DNA of 64,000 nt from Arthrobacter terricola. GTDB taxonomy: Bacteria; Actinomycetota; Actinomycetes; Actinomycetales; Micrococcaceae. The position numbers and the translations under genes are program-made. The DNA is taken from NCBI RefSeq assembly GCF_004354015.1, contig NZ_SMRU01000005.1, positions 124,001 to 188,000 of the forward strand, read 5' to 3'. Shown piece after piece: positions 24,559-32,662 of this stretch. Under the pieces are notes generated by a model, which was not told the origin of the DNA, searched no databases, and saw only the letters and a list, made by a program, of their open reading frames with translations. Position 1 is the first letter of the stretch. The number at the start of each line of letters is the position of its first letter.

Positions 24559-25479
24559 ATGCGGGAATCACTGGCCCCCGGCGTGTGGGGCGTCGTCCCC
24601 ACCCCGTTCCAAGGCAGCACCCTCGACGTCGACACGGACAGCCTCGCCCTGCTCGCGGAACACTACGAATCCATCGGTGCCACCGGTCTGACGGTCCTGG
24701 GCGTGTTCGGCGAGGCAGCCGCCCTGACCGCCCCCGAACGGAACCTCGTCCTGGAAACCGTCGTCGAGGAAACGCAGCTCCCGCTCGTGGTGGGCGTGAC
24801 CTCGCTCTACACGGGCACCGCCGTCGACGAAATCCGGGCGGCACAAGCGGCGGTGGGCGACCGGCTCGCCGCGGTGATGGTCCAGGCCAATTCGGCCCGG
24901 GCCGACGTGGTGATCGCGCATTTGAACGCGATCCACCAATCCACCGGCGCCAAGGTGGTCCTCCAGGACTACCCTCTGGCGAGCGGCGTCAGCATCAGCA
25001 CGGAATCGCTCATCTACATCGTCCAGGCATGTGCGTTCGTTGTGGCGGTCAAGGCCGAGGCCCCGCCCACGAGCGTCGCCATCGCCCAGCTCACGGACGC
25101 CGTGGATGTGTCGGTGTTCGGCGGACTCGGAGGCCAGGGCTTGCTCGATGAGCTGGTAGCCGGTGCCGCCGGCGCCATGACCGGGTTCTCGTACCCGGAA
25201 GCGCTCGTAGCGTGCGTCCGGGCCTGGCAGGCCAACGGGTACGACGCCGCCAAGGATGAGCTCCTCCCCTACTTGCCGCTGATCAATTTCGAACAGCAGG
25301 CGAAGATCGCCCTCGCCATCCGCAAGGAGTGTTTCCGGGAACGGAACCTCATCAAAGACGCGGGCGTTCGGCCTCCCGCGGCGTCCTTCCCGGACGCGCT
25401 CCGGAAAAACATGCTGACGCATCTCGGCGAGGCGGCGCTCGCACTGAACTCAAGCACCTCATTGCAAGGCTGGCTCTAA
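24559..25479 (+). CDS. Dihydrodipicolinate synthase/N-acetylneuraminate lyase family protein
   Basis: From ATG 24559 (RBS AAGGAG 6 nt upstream) the product is 306 residues; an ATG at 24529 is an alternative. The TIM barrel start is GVWGVVPTPFQGSTLDVDTD, followed by GVFGEAAALTAPERN, where the usual T-T/S pair is changed to E-A. The Schiff-base Lys lies in VVAVKAEAPP. The usual YNxP is replaced by DYPL. It is therefore a divergent aldolase or dehydratase of the family, probably releasing pyruvate or dehydrating a sugar acid, not a lysine-pathway enzyme. Confidence 0.82.
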   Translation: MRESLAPGVWGVVPTPFQGSTLDVDTDSLALLAEHYESIGATGLTVLGVFGEAAALTAPERNLVLETVVEETQLPLVVGVTSLYTGTAVDEIRAAQAAVGDRLAAVMVQANSARADVVIAHLNAIHQSTGAKVVLQDYPLASGVSISTESLIYIVQACAFVVAVKAEAPPTSVAIAQLTDAVDVSVFGGLGGQGLLDELVAGAAGAMTGFSYPEALVACVRAWQANGYDAAKDELLPYLPLINFEQQAKIALAIRKECFRERNLIKDAGVRPPAASFPDALRKNMLTHLGEAALALNSSTSLQGWL

Positions 25480-26264
25480 TGGACCTCGGAATCCAAGGCA
25501 AAACCGCCTTCGTCGCCGCTTCCACCGGTGGCCTGGGACTCGCCGTCGCGCGTTCCCTCGCCGCCGAGGGCGCGCGCGTGGCAATCACCGGACGGCGCCG
25601 CGAGCGCGCCGAAAAGATCGCGGCGGAGCTGGAGGCCGACGGCCACAGCGTCGTGGCGATCGAAGCGGACCTCAGCAAACCCGACGGGGTGGCGGCCGCC
25701 GTCGAACGCACGGAGGAGTTGCTAGGTCCTGTCGAGATCCTGGTGCTGAATGGCCCGGGTCCCAAGCCCGGCGCCGCGAGCGCCCTCGGCTCCGACGACA
25801 TCGCCGCCGCGTTCGAACAGTTGGTCAAGCCGCACCATGCGCTTGTTTCGCGGATCCTGCCCGGCATGCGGGAGCGGCATTGGGGACGGATCCTCGCCGT
25901 CGGTTCCAGCGGCGTGGTGTCCCCGCTGCCCAACCTGGCGGTCTCCAACACGGGCCGGGCGGCGTTGGCTGGCTACCTCAAGACGCTCGCTGCCGAAGTG
26001 GCCCTGGACGCCGTCACCGTCAACATGCTCCTGCCGGGACGCATCGCCACCGATCGCGTCGCGGAACTGGACCAAGCGGCCGCGAAACGCCGCGGTACCA
26101 CTCCCGAGGAAATCCAGCTCGAATCCCGCAAGACCATACCGGCCCGCCGCTACGGCGAACCCGAGGAATTCGGCGCCGCCGCCGCGTTCCTGTGCAGCGC
26201 ACCGGCGTCGTACATCACCGGGGTCGCACTGCGGTGCGACGGCGGCCTGATCCGCAGCCTCTAG
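25479..26264 (+). CDS. SDR-family protein lacking the canonical catalytic Tyr/Lys
   Basis: The 261-residue protein has a Rossmann start (GKTAFVAASTGGLGLAVARS), GRRRERAEK for NADP(H) contact, NGPG (usually NNAG) and SSGVVSPLPNLAVSN. Where classic SDRs have YxxxK, this one reads SNTGRAALAGYLKTLA, so Tyr and Lys are replaced by Ser and Arg. Such non-canonical SDRs are a known subgroup; reductase activity is not assured. The start overlaps the preceding stop (TAATG). It belongs to the same operon. Confidence 0.82.
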   Translation: MDLGIQGKTAFVAASTGGLGLAVARSLAAEGARVAITGRRRERAEKIAAELEADGHSVVAIEADLSKPDGVAAAVERTEELLGPVEILVLNGPGPKPGAASALGSDDIAAAFEQLVKPHHALVSRILPGMRERHWGRILAVGSSGVVSPLPNLAVSNTGRAALAGYLKTLAAEVALDAVTVNMLLPGRIATDRVAELDQAAAKRRGTTPEEIQLESRKTIPARRYGEPEEFGAAAAFLCSAPASYITGVALRCDGGLIRSL

Positions 26265-26289
26265 GCTTCCACCCTTCAGAAGGAACACC

Positions 26290-27753
26290 ATGACTTCCAC
26301 AGCAACAGACATCACCTCCTCCACAGCCCGCGAGCTCATCACGGCCCATCACCTCATCAACGGCGAATGGTCCGGAGAAGCGGTAACGCAGCGCATGAAC
26401 CCGGCCAAGCCCGGGGAACTCGCAGCGCTCTCGCCCAGCGGCACGGCCGAGGACGTAGACGCCGCGATCACGGCGGCCACCGCGGCGCAGCCGGCGTGGG
26501 CCGCGCTCCCCGCCCCGTCCCGCGGCGCCATCCTGATCACCGCGGGAAACCTCCTGCTGGAACGCCAGGCCGCGATCGCCGAAGACCTCGTCCGTGAGGA
26601 AGGGAAGACGCTTGCCGAGGCCAAAGGCGAGGTCAAGCGGGCCTCCGACGTACTGCGCTTCTTCGGCTCCCTCGGATGGTCCGCCACCGGCGAAGTCCTC
26701 CCCAGCGGGCTGCCGGACACCACCATCACCACGCGCCGCGAGCCCCTCGGCGTCGTCGGACTCATCACCCCGTGGAACTTCCCCATCGCCATCCCGGCAT
26801 GGAAGGCCGCCCCCGCGCTCATCAGCGGCAACGCCGTCGTTATCAAGCCTGCTGAACTGACTCCCCTATCGGCGACCCACCTCGCGCGCGCCTTGCAGGA
26901 CGCCGGGCTTCCGGCCGGGGTGTTCAACGTGGTTCACGGCAAGGGCCGTGTGGTGGGCGACGCCCTCGCGCGCGATCCGCGCATCGCCGGGTTGTCCTTC
27001 ACGGGGTCCACGAACGTCGGACTCGCACTGCAGGAAATCCTTAATGCCCGGCGCGCCCGCGTCCAGCTGGAAATGGGCGGCAAGAACGGTGTGCTGGTCC
27101 TCGACGACGCCGATCCTCGCAAGGCCGCTGCCGTCGTCGCCGCCGGCGCATTCGGTCTGACCGGACAGGCCTGCACCGCCACGTCCCGCGTCTATGTCAC
27201 ACCGGGCATCCGCGACGCTTTCCTTGAAGCCCTCGTGGCCGAGGCCGCACAGTACACCGCGGGCGACGCCCCGATGGGGGCTGTGGTGAGCCGCCAACAG
27301 TTCGAGCAGGACCAGGCGGCGGTGCGCTCCGCCGTCGAACGCGGTGCCACGCTGCTTCACGGCGAGTACGACGGCGACCCCTCCGGCGCCCTGCTGTTCC
27401 CGGCCGCTGTGCTCACCGACATCGCGCCCGACGACGCGGCGGTCACCGAAGAGATCTTCGGCCCGGTGGTCGCTGTCCTTGAGGTCGCCGACTATGAGGC
27501 GGGCCTCGCGGCGATCAACGATTCCCGCTACGGACTCACGGCCGGAATCTGCACCGACTCCTTGGCTCGGGCAACGGACTTCGCGGCGCGCGCCCAGGCC
27601 GGAGTCGTCAAGGTCAACCGTCCGACGGCGGGCCTGGACTTGAACGTGCCCTTCGGCGGCGTAAAGGACTCCTCCACCAACACCTTCCGCGAACAGGGAC
27701 GGTCGGCACTGGACTTCTTCACGTGGGGCAAAACCGTCTACACGGGCATCTAG
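26290..27753 (+). CDS. NAD(P)-dependent aldehyde dehydrogenase
   Basis: The 487-residue enzyme has the expected motifs: [20 protein letters not shown], the NAD site FTGSTNVG, catalytic Glu in LEMGGKN and catalytic Cys near residue 295 in GQACTATSR, ending [11 protein letters not shown]. It oxidises a semialdehyde or aldehyde to the acid. RBS AGAAGGAACACC precedes ATG. As the last gene of the operon it likely oxidises the aldehyde released by the lyase. Its stop directly abuts the convergent ABC permease stop. Confidence 0.92.
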   Translation: MTSTATDITSSTARELITAHHLINGEWSGEAVTQRMNPAKPGELAALSPSGTAEDVDAAITAATAAQPAWAALPAPSRGAILITAGNLLLERQAAIAEDLVREEGKTLAEAKGEVKRASDVLRFFGSLGWSATGEVLPSGLPDTTITTRREPLGVVGLITPWNFPIAIPAWKAAPALISGNAVVIKPAELTPLSATHLARALQDAGLPAGVFNVVHGKGRVVGDALARDPRIAGLSFTGSTNVGLALQEILNARRARVQLEMGGKNGVLVLDDADPRKAAAVVAAGAFGLTGQACTATSRVYVTPGIRDAFLEALVAEAAQYTAGDAPMGAVVSRQQFEQDQAAVRSAVERGATLLHGEYDGDPSGALLFPAAVLTDIAPDDAAVTEEIFGPVVAVLEVADYEAGLAAINDSRYGLTAGICTDSLARATDFAARAQAGVVKVNRPTAGLDLNVPFGGVKDSSTNTFREQGRSALDFFTWGKTVYTGI

Positions 27754-28515
27754 TTAGGCGATCTTGCGGCGGTAGGTTGCCACCGCGAAAACGTACGCGA
27801 CCACGAGGATTCCGACGCACCAGGCGAGCGCGGTCCAAATGTCGGCACCCACGGGCTGGTCGGAGAACAGGTCGCGGATCGCATTGACGATCGACGTCAC
27901 CGGCTGGTGTTCGGCGAAGGCACGCACGGGGCCTGGCATCGTGGCGGTCGGCACGAAAGCCGAGCTGATGAACGGCAGGAAAATGAGCGGGTAGGAAAAC
28001 GCGCTCGCGCCGTCCACCGACTTCGCGGTGAGGCCCGGGATCACGGCGATCCACGTCAGCGCGAGGGTGAACAGGACCAGGATTCCGACGACGGCGAGCC
28101 ACGCCGCCGGTCCGGCGCCACTCCGGAAGCCCATCAGTAACGCGACGAGGACGACGACGGCGAGCGAGACCAGGTTGGCGACCAGCGAGGTCAAAACGTG
28201 GGCCCACAGCACGGATGAGCGCGCGATCGGCATGGACTGGAACCGCTCGAAAATACCGCTTTTCATGTCGAGGAAGAGCCGGTATGCCGTGTAGGAAATA
28301 CCCGAGGCGATCGTGATGATCAGGATCCCGGGCAGCAGGTAGCTGACGTAGGAATCCGAGCCGGAGTTGATCGCGCCGCCGAACACGTAAACGAACAGGA
28401 GCATGAAGCCGATCGGCATGATCGCCGTCGTGATGATCGTGTCCAGGCTGCGCGCGATGTGGCGCAGCGAGCGCCCGAGCAGGACGGCTGTGTCGCTGAA
28501 GAAGTGCGTGGTCAT
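27754..28515 (-). CDS. ABC-2 type exporter permease (DrrB-like)
   Basis: The 253-residue protein has six hydrophobic helices and the ABC-2 pattern ISYTAYRLFLDMKSGIFERF, FLPFISSAFVPTATMPGPVR. With the ATPase it likely exports a drug or lipid-like compound. ATG 28515 has RBS GGAGGAACCG. It is the last gene of a PadR-controlled operon (29980 down to 27754). Confidence 0.88.
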   Translation of the reverse strand: MTTHFFSDTAVLLGRSLRHIARSLDTIITTAIMPIGFMLLFVYVFGGAINSGSDSYVSYLLPGILIITIASGISYTAYRLFLDMKSGIFERFQSMPIARSSVLWAHVLTSLVANLVSLAVVVLVALLMGFRSGAGPAAWLAVVGILVLFTLALTWIAVIPGLTAKSVDGASAFSYPLIFLPFISSAFVPTATMPGPVRAFAEHQPVTSIVNAIRDLFSDQPVGADIWTALAWCVGILVVAYVFAVATYRRKIA

Positions 28516-28525
28516 CGGTTCCTCC

Positions 28526-29278
28526 TTATTGGTGTCCGACGACGGCGAGGAAGACGTCCTCGAGGGTGGGCTGTTTCTCGACATATTCGACTTCGGCGGG
28601 CGGGAGCATCTGCTTGAGTTCGGCGAGGGTGCCGTTGACGATGATCCGTCCGCCGTGGAGGATCGCGATGCGGTCGGCGAGCTGTTCGGCTTCGTCGAGG
28701 TACTGCGTGGTGAGCAGCACGGTGGTGCCCTGCGCGGCGAGTTCCCTGACGGCGTCCCAAACCTCGAGGCGGGCTTGCGGGTCGAGCCCTGTGGTCGGCT
28801 CGTCGAGGAAAATAACCGGCGGGTTTCCGATGAGGCTCATCGCGATATCGAGCCGTCGGCGCATGCCGCCCGAGTAGGTCGCGACCTTCCGCGCGGCAGC
28901 GTCAGCCAACGAGAACCGCTCCAGCAGGCCATTGGCCACGGAGCCGGGATCTTTGAGGTGCCGCAAGCGGGCGAGCAACACGAGGTTTTCCCGGCCGCTG
29001 AGGATTTCGTCGACGGCGGCGAACTGGCCGGTGAGGCTGATGGACTCCCGGACCTCCGCGGGCTGCGTGGCGACGTCGAAGCCGTTGACCTTCGCCGTCC
29101 CCGCGTCCGCCTTCAGCAGGGTGGCCAGGATCTTGACCACCGTGGTCTTGCCGGCCCCGTTCGAACCGAGCAGGGCGAAGATGCTGCCGGCCGCGACGTC
29201 GAAGTCAACGCCGCGCAACACCTCAAGGTTCTTGTACGACTTCTCCAGTCCCTTCACCTGGATCGCCGCGGCGTTCAT
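28526..29278 (-). CDS. ABC exporter ATP-binding protein (DrrA-like)
   Basis: The 250-residue ATPase has Walker A LLGSNGAGKTT, the Q-loop ISLTGQFAAVDEILSGRENL, the signature YSGGMRRRL, Walker B VIFLDEPTTGLD, and the characteristic YLDEAEQLADRIAILHGGRI. The class pairs with ABC-2 permeases for drug resistance. Its start overlaps the DUF1048 stop. Confidence 0.92.
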   Translation of the reverse strand: MNAAAIQVKGLEKSYKNLEVLRGVDFDVAAGSIFALLGSNGAGKTTVVKILATLLKADAGTAKVNGFDVATQPAEVRESISLTGQFAAVDEILSGRENLVLLARLRHLKDPGSVANGLLERFSLADAAARKVATYSGGMRRRLDIAMSLIGNPPVIFLDEPTTGLDPQARLEVWDAVRELAAQGTTVLLTTQYLDEAEQLADRIAILHGGRIIVNGTLAELKQMLPPAEVEYVEKQPTLEDVFLAVVGHQ

Positions 29279-29646
29279 TGCTGTCCGCCTCGCTCAGCGT
29301 CCTCGATCGCCTTGTTCAGGCGGGCGCGCTCCTTGTCGATCCAGCGAGTGCCGCCGTAGGCCTGGGCGAATGTTTCCGCGAACTCGACAGGATCCTCGCC
29401 GACAATTGCGCGCACCGGAGTGCCATCCGCTGCGGCCTGTTCCCAGAGATCGGCGAAGTCGGCAAACATCTTGAGCGTGGTCTCGCCGTCCGTCGCCATG
29501 CCGCCGAAGTACATGAGGTACCGCTGCAAGGCCTTCGCCGCGGCGCCGTGAGGCTCCGGAAGGGCATCGATGCGCGACTTGTACTGCCTGTACTGTTTCT
29601 TCTGTTCGAGCGATCCCGTGACCAGCTCGATCCATTTTGCTGCCAT
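29275..29646 (-). CDS. DUF1048 family protein
   Basis: The 123-residue protein starts MAAKWIELVTGSLEQKKQYR and contains LMYFGGMATDGETTLKMFAD and TFAQAYGGTRWIDKERARLN. This matches DUF1048, a small helical family usually encoded between a PadR regulator and an ABC exporter, as here. The start lies 1 nt after the PadR stop. The role is unknown. Confidence 0.85.
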   Translation of the reverse strand: MAAKWIELVTGSLEQKKQYRQYKSRIDALPEPHGAAAKALQRYLMYFGGMATDGETTLKMFADFADLWEQAAADGTPVRAIVGEDPVEFAETFAQAYGGTRWIDKERARLNKAIEDAERGGQQ

Positions 29647-29647
29647 T

Positions 29648-29980
29648 TCACTTGCCTCCATCTTCACGGAGCTGGCCGATCCGATCGGCGAGGAAGCTCC
29701 ACGTTGTCCAGAACTCTTCGAGAAATTCCCGCCCTTGGGCGTTGAGGGTATAGACCTTGCGCGGCGGCCCCTTCTCGGACGGGACCTTTTCGACGTCGAC
29801 AAAACCTTTTTGCTCGATCCTCACCAGGAGGGCATACACGGTTCCTTCGGCGATATCGGAGAATCCTTCATCCCGCAGCCGCGCCGTGATCTCGTACCCA
29901 TAAGCCGACCGCGCGGCCAGGATGGCGAGAACGATGCCTTCCAAAGTGCCTTTGAGCATCTCCGTCATTTGCTTGCCCAC
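29648..29980 (-). CDS. PadR-family transcriptional regulator
   Basis: The 110-residue winged-helix protein reads LEGIVLAILAARSAYGYEIT, EGTVYALLVRIEQKGFVDVE and PPRKVYTLNAQGREFLEEFW. GTG 29980 follows a strong AGGAGG at 6 nt. It heads the exporter operon and likely represses it. The upstream sequence 29997-30040 holds an imperfect inverted repeat (GTGTTATTGAC / GTACATAGTAAC) that could be its operator. Confidence 0.88.
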   Translation of the reverse strand: MGKQMTEMLKGTLEGIVLAILAARSAYGYEITARLRDEGFSDIAEGTVYALLVRIEQKGFVDVEKVPSEKGPPRKVYTLNAQGREFLEEFWTTWSFLADRIGQLREDGGK

Positions 29981-30075
29981 GGAGTTCCTCCTGTCACTAC
30001 TCAGTGTTATTGACTACCAGTACATAGTAACGCTAAATAGTGGTCGCGCAAGAGTGTCAGCCTTCCAAGAATTAG

Positions 30076-30087
30076 TAAGCTCACTTA
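30076..30087. promoter_or_regulatory. TAAG-N4-CTTA palindrome
   Basis: TAAGCTCACTTA lies 10 nt before the ATG of the gene at 30098, close to where a repressor or a promoter element would act. Three more copies of the pattern are in the window. Confidence 0.45.
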
Positions 30088-30097
30088 TCATTTCCCT

Positions 30098-30499
30098 ATG
30101 GCCACATCCACCCTTATGACACCCCTGAAGAAAATCCGTACCGGCGACATCATCGAGATCGGCGGCGACGCATTCGAGGTGCGCAATTACGAACGGGAAG
30201 GGGACATGATGCGGCTAGAGATAGAGGCGAAGGACAATGACATAGTCACGGTTTTCGGCCTGCACAATGCCACTTCGCAGTCCGAAAACATTCACAGCTC
30301 CGCCGGAAGGGCTCGAAAGGCCCCGCCTAGCTCCACGCCCTACGGCAAGCGTTCATCCGCCTTCCGCCTGCGCGCGAAACGGATATTGACCACTACCAGG
30401 TACACAACGAACGCCAATGACGGCACAAGCAGAACAAACATCCATAGCCAGTTACTCACGAACAACCTCCCGCCTCTGCGTCGGATCCCCCGAAGATAA
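30098..30499 (+). CDS. Small protein of unknown function; C-terminal half doubtful
   Basis: The first ~62 residues look coding: MATSTLMTPLKKIRTGDIIE, GGDAFEVRNYEREGDMMRLE and KDNDIVTVFGLHNATSQS, a small beta-rich fold. The remaining ~70 residues are Ser/Thr/Arg-rich and overlap a convincing gene on the other strand (30340-30459), so the true end may have been lost by a frameshift. There is no strong RBS; the transcript may be nearly leaderless. I do not recognise a family. Confidence 0.5.
   Translation: MATSTLMTPLKKIRTGDIIEIGGDAFEVRNYEREGDMMRLEIEAKDNDIVTVFGLHNATSQSENIHSSAGRARKAPPSSTPYGKRSSAFRLRAKRILTTTRYTTNANDGTSRTNIHSQLLTNNLPPLRRIPRR
30340..30459 (-). CDS. Single-helix membrane peptide (39 aa)
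   Basis: GTG 30459 follows a good GGGAGG at 6 nt. The 39-residue product starts VSNWLWMFVLLVPSLAFVVY, one membrane helix, followed by VNIRFARRRKADERLP, a basic cytoplasmic tail. It is too short for usual gene calling but has a strong RBS and the form of a membrane regulator peptide. The TAAGTGTACTTA palindrome lies 38 nt upstream. Function unknown. Confidence 0.55.
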   Translation of the reverse strand: MSNWLWMFVLLVPSLAFVVYLVVVNIRFARRRKADERLP

Positions 30500-30508
30500 G
30501 TGTACTTA
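30497..30508. promoter_or_regulatory. TAAG-N4-CTTA palindrome
   Basis: TAAGTGTACTTA lies upstream of the 39-residue membrane peptide on the minus strand. The stretch 30509-30730 is otherwise gene-poor, with only a possible 27-codon acidic frame at 30553-30636. Confidence 0.45.
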
Positions 30509-30730
30509 CCATCTAGCCGCGCGCTTGCACCCGCGACATCGCGCGCAGGAGGGTGGACGCCGAGCGGAAACTCGACGAACAACTCAAGGAAGCCGAAGAA
30601 GCCGAAGAAGCCGAACACCAGGAACACGGCGAATAGCTCGCCCTCCCCCAAGCAACTATTGCCCGCGTATAGTAGAAACAGTCCTCGCTGATGCAGACCG
30701 GCGGCCTAGGTCATTCCGCTGGAGCCTGCC

Positions 30731-31069
30731 ATGACAATTGACGATTTCACCCTGTTCTTCCGCGAGTGCCTCGTCTTTGACGACGACACCGAAGACGGTT
30801 TGGACTTCGAGTCACTGTATGGCCTGTACATCAGCTGGTGCCGGCTGAACCATTTGACGCTCGATTCAGAGGCCTCGCTTGGCCGGGCCCTCAAGCTCCT
30901 GGGCTTCCACGGCGTCCGGCACAACCATCACAAGTCCTACATCGGACTCAGAATGACTGGTCCGGCGGCCCGCGACTACATCGTCCACACAGAGGGGTGC
31001 TGGGACGAACTCCGCAGCTTCAGCGGCTGGGACGGCGCCGAGGCGCGGAAGTCGCTCCTGGCGAACTAA
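30731..31069 (+). CDS. Protein similar to the winged-helix end of D5-type primase-helicases
   Basis: The 112-residue protein reads FFRECLVFDDDTEDGLDFES, LYGLYISWCRLNHLTLDSEA and SLGRALKLLGFHGVRHNHHK. The pattern of a short helix, YxxYxxWC and a C-terminal wing resembles the DNA-binding end of phage or plasmid primase-helicases, but here it stands alone. It may be a regulatory protein or a domesticated remnant. The RBS is GGAG 7 nt before the ATG. Confidence 0.6.
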   Translation: MTIDDFTLFFRECLVFDDDTEDGLDFESLYGLYISWCRLNHLTLDSEASLGRALKLLGFHGVRHNHHKSYIGLRMTGPAARDYIVHTEGCWDELRSFSGWDGAEARKSLLAN

Positions 31070-31090
31070 GCGGGCGGCAAGCTAAGCGGG

Positions 31091-31363
31091 CTAAGAGCCT
31101 TCCGAGTTGAAGAACCGCCGGCCCAGTTCGCTCATGGTCCGCGAACAATGGATGGTTCCGGCTGCCTCTGCGCGGTCCCGCAGGAATGCGCGGTCCCCGG
31201 GGGTCAGGACGATTCCGCCATGGGCATCCCATTCGACGTGCCCCTCCGCATCCGCGGCCATCCTGCCGGCGATGCGGGAAGGCACCGACACGCATCCCGA
31301 GTTGTGGACCAGCCATTCCTTGATTTCCGAATCAAGCCGGGCCCAGATTTCCTTGAGTCCCAT
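31091..31363 (-). CDS. Hypothetical protein (90 aa)
   Basis: ATG 31363 is preceded by AAAGGAGG at 9 nt. The product starts MGLKEIWARLDSEIKEWLVH and contains CVSVPSRIAGRMAADAEGHV and IVLTPGDRAFLRDRAEAAG. It is soluble and charged; I do not recognise the family. A 22-bp palindrome lies just upstream of its RBS, suggesting dedicated regulation. Confidence 0.6.
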   Translation of the reverse strand: MGLKEIWARLDSEIKEWLVHNSGCVSVPSRIAGRMAADAEGHVEWDAHGGIVLTPGDRAFLRDRAEAAGTIHCSRTMSELGRRFFNSEGS

Positions 31364-31382
31364 GTCACGCCGCCTCCTTTGC

Positions 31383-31404
31383 ACTTTCCTGCATGCAGGA
31401 AAGT
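31383..31404. promoter_or_regulatory. 22-bp perfect palindrome upstream of the 90-residue protein
   Basis: ACTTTCCTGCA is followed directly by its exact complement TGCAGGAAAGT, with no loop. It lies 20 nt before ATG 31363, so it would sit in the 5' leader or over the promoter and could be an operator. Confidence 0.6.
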
Positions 31405-31454
31405 TCCGGCCTTGGCGCGGCGCCCCAGACGAGTAATGCCTCAGGCCGATAAGG

Positions 31455-31466
31455 TAAGTATACTTA
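31455..31466. promoter_or_regulatory. TAAG-N4-CTTA palindrome
   Basis: TAAGTATACTTA is a perfect 12-bp palindrome about 92 nt upstream of the minus-strand gene at 31363. Confidence 0.45.
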
Positions 31467-31527
31467 GCACTCTTCGCCCCCACCAGCGATTGCCATGACG
31501 CTGTCCAGTATTTTCTAAGCATACATA

Positions 31528-31547
31528 CCATTGCGTATGCGCAATGG
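31528..31547. repeat. Hairpin upstream of the SDR gene
   Basis: CCATTGCG and CGCAATGG form an 8-bp stem around TATG, 98 nt before the SDR start. It could be an operator or a leader hairpin. Confidence 0.4.
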
Positions 31548-31645
31548 ATCCCGATAGATTGAAAGTCTATTGGGACCAGGTTCAGCTGCCGGCTGACAGG
31601 CCGGGATGCTGACGAAACTGCTGGCATGTCAAGGAGTCACCACCC

Positions 31646-32662
31646 ATGGACAGAACCGGGCACATCATCGTCGTCACTGGATCCAGCGGCGGAATCGGGC
31701 GGGCCACAGCCATCGAATTCGCCCGCCAAGGCGCCACCGTTGCCCTGCTCGCCCGCGGCGAGGCGGGCCTGGCCGGAGCCGCCCGCGAGGTCGAGGCAGC
31801 AGGAGGCCGGGCGTGGACCCTCAGCGTGGATGTTGCCGACGCCGACTCCGTTGATGCCGCTGCCGCACGGATCGAAAGCGAGCTTGGCCCGATCGACGTT
31901 TGGGTCAACGTCGCCTTCACTTCGGTCTTTGCCCCGTTTTCCGAGATCGCTCCCGAGGAATTCAAGCGCGTCACCGAAGTCAGCTACCTCGGCTATGTCT
32001 ACGCGACCATGGCGGCTTTGAAGCGCATGCGCCCACGCAACCGCGGTGTCATTGTGCAAGTGGGCTCCGCCCTCGCTTACCGCGGCATTCCCTTGCAGAG
32101 CGCGTATTGCGGCGCCAAGCACGCAATCCAGGGATTCAACGAATCACTGCGGTGCGAATTGCTGCACAGTTCCAGCGGCATCCACACCACCATGGTCCAA
32201 ATGCCGGCAGTCAATACACCACAGTTCTCCTGGGTCCTCTCACGGCTCCCCCACCAGGCCCAACCCGTGCCGCCGATCTACCAACCGGAGGTCGCGGCGA
32301 GGGCAGTCATGTATGCAGCCGACCACCCCCGTCGCCGCGAGTACTGGGTAGGCGGCAGCACCGTGGCCACGCTCATCGCCAACGCCGTCGTGCCAGGGCT
32401 CCTGGACAGGTACCTGGCGAAAACCGGGTTCAAGTCGCAGCAGACACAGGAACCCCGCAAGCCGGACCAGCCCGTCAACTTGTGGGAGCCCGCCGACGCC
32501 GGCAAGGACTTCGGGACGCACGGCATCTTTGATCGCCGGTCAGCAAAGCAGAGCATCCAGCAGCGCGCCTCGCACCATCCCGGCGCGGTAGGAACCGCAG
32601 TGGCGAGCCTTTTCGCGGCGGCGATTGCCGCCGTCGCACTCTCACGAAACGCGAGCCGGTGA
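31646..32662 (+). CDS. SDR family oxidoreductase with C-terminal extension
   Basis: The 338-residue protein has the cofactor site VVTGSSGGIGRATAIEF, and the catalytic SAYCGAKHAIQGF with Tyr and Lys in place. After the ~240-residue SDR core an extra ~90 residues follow, including a final hydrophobic stretch (VASLFAAAIAAVALSRNASR). This extended SDR type is often found next to stress-linked oxidoreductase clusters like the one at 33563-40994. The substrate is unknown. The next gene overlaps at GTGA. Confidence 0.85.
   Translation: MDRTGHIIVVTGSSGGIGRATAIEFARQGATVALLARGEAGLAGAAREVEAAGGRAWTLSVDVADADSVDAAAARIESELGPIDVWVNVAFTSVFAPFSEIAPEEFKRVTEVSYLGYVYATMAALKRMRPRNRGVIVQVGSALAYRGIPLQSAYCGAKHAIQGFNESLRCELLHSSSGIHTTMVQMPAVNTPQFSWVLSRLPHQAQPVPPIYQPEVAARAVMYAADHPRRREYWVGGSTVATLIANAVVPGLLDRYLAKTGFKSQQTQEPRKPDQPVNLWEPADAGKDFGTHGIFDRRSAKQSIQQRASHHPGAVGTAVASLFAAAIAAVALSRNASR

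Noticed and set aside
30553..30636. A 27-codon acidic frame (VDAERKLDEQLKEAEEAEEA)
   Set aside because: AGGAGG touches the GTG directly, leaving no spacing, and an in-frame stop lies shortly upstream. It could be a gene remnant, but support is too weak.
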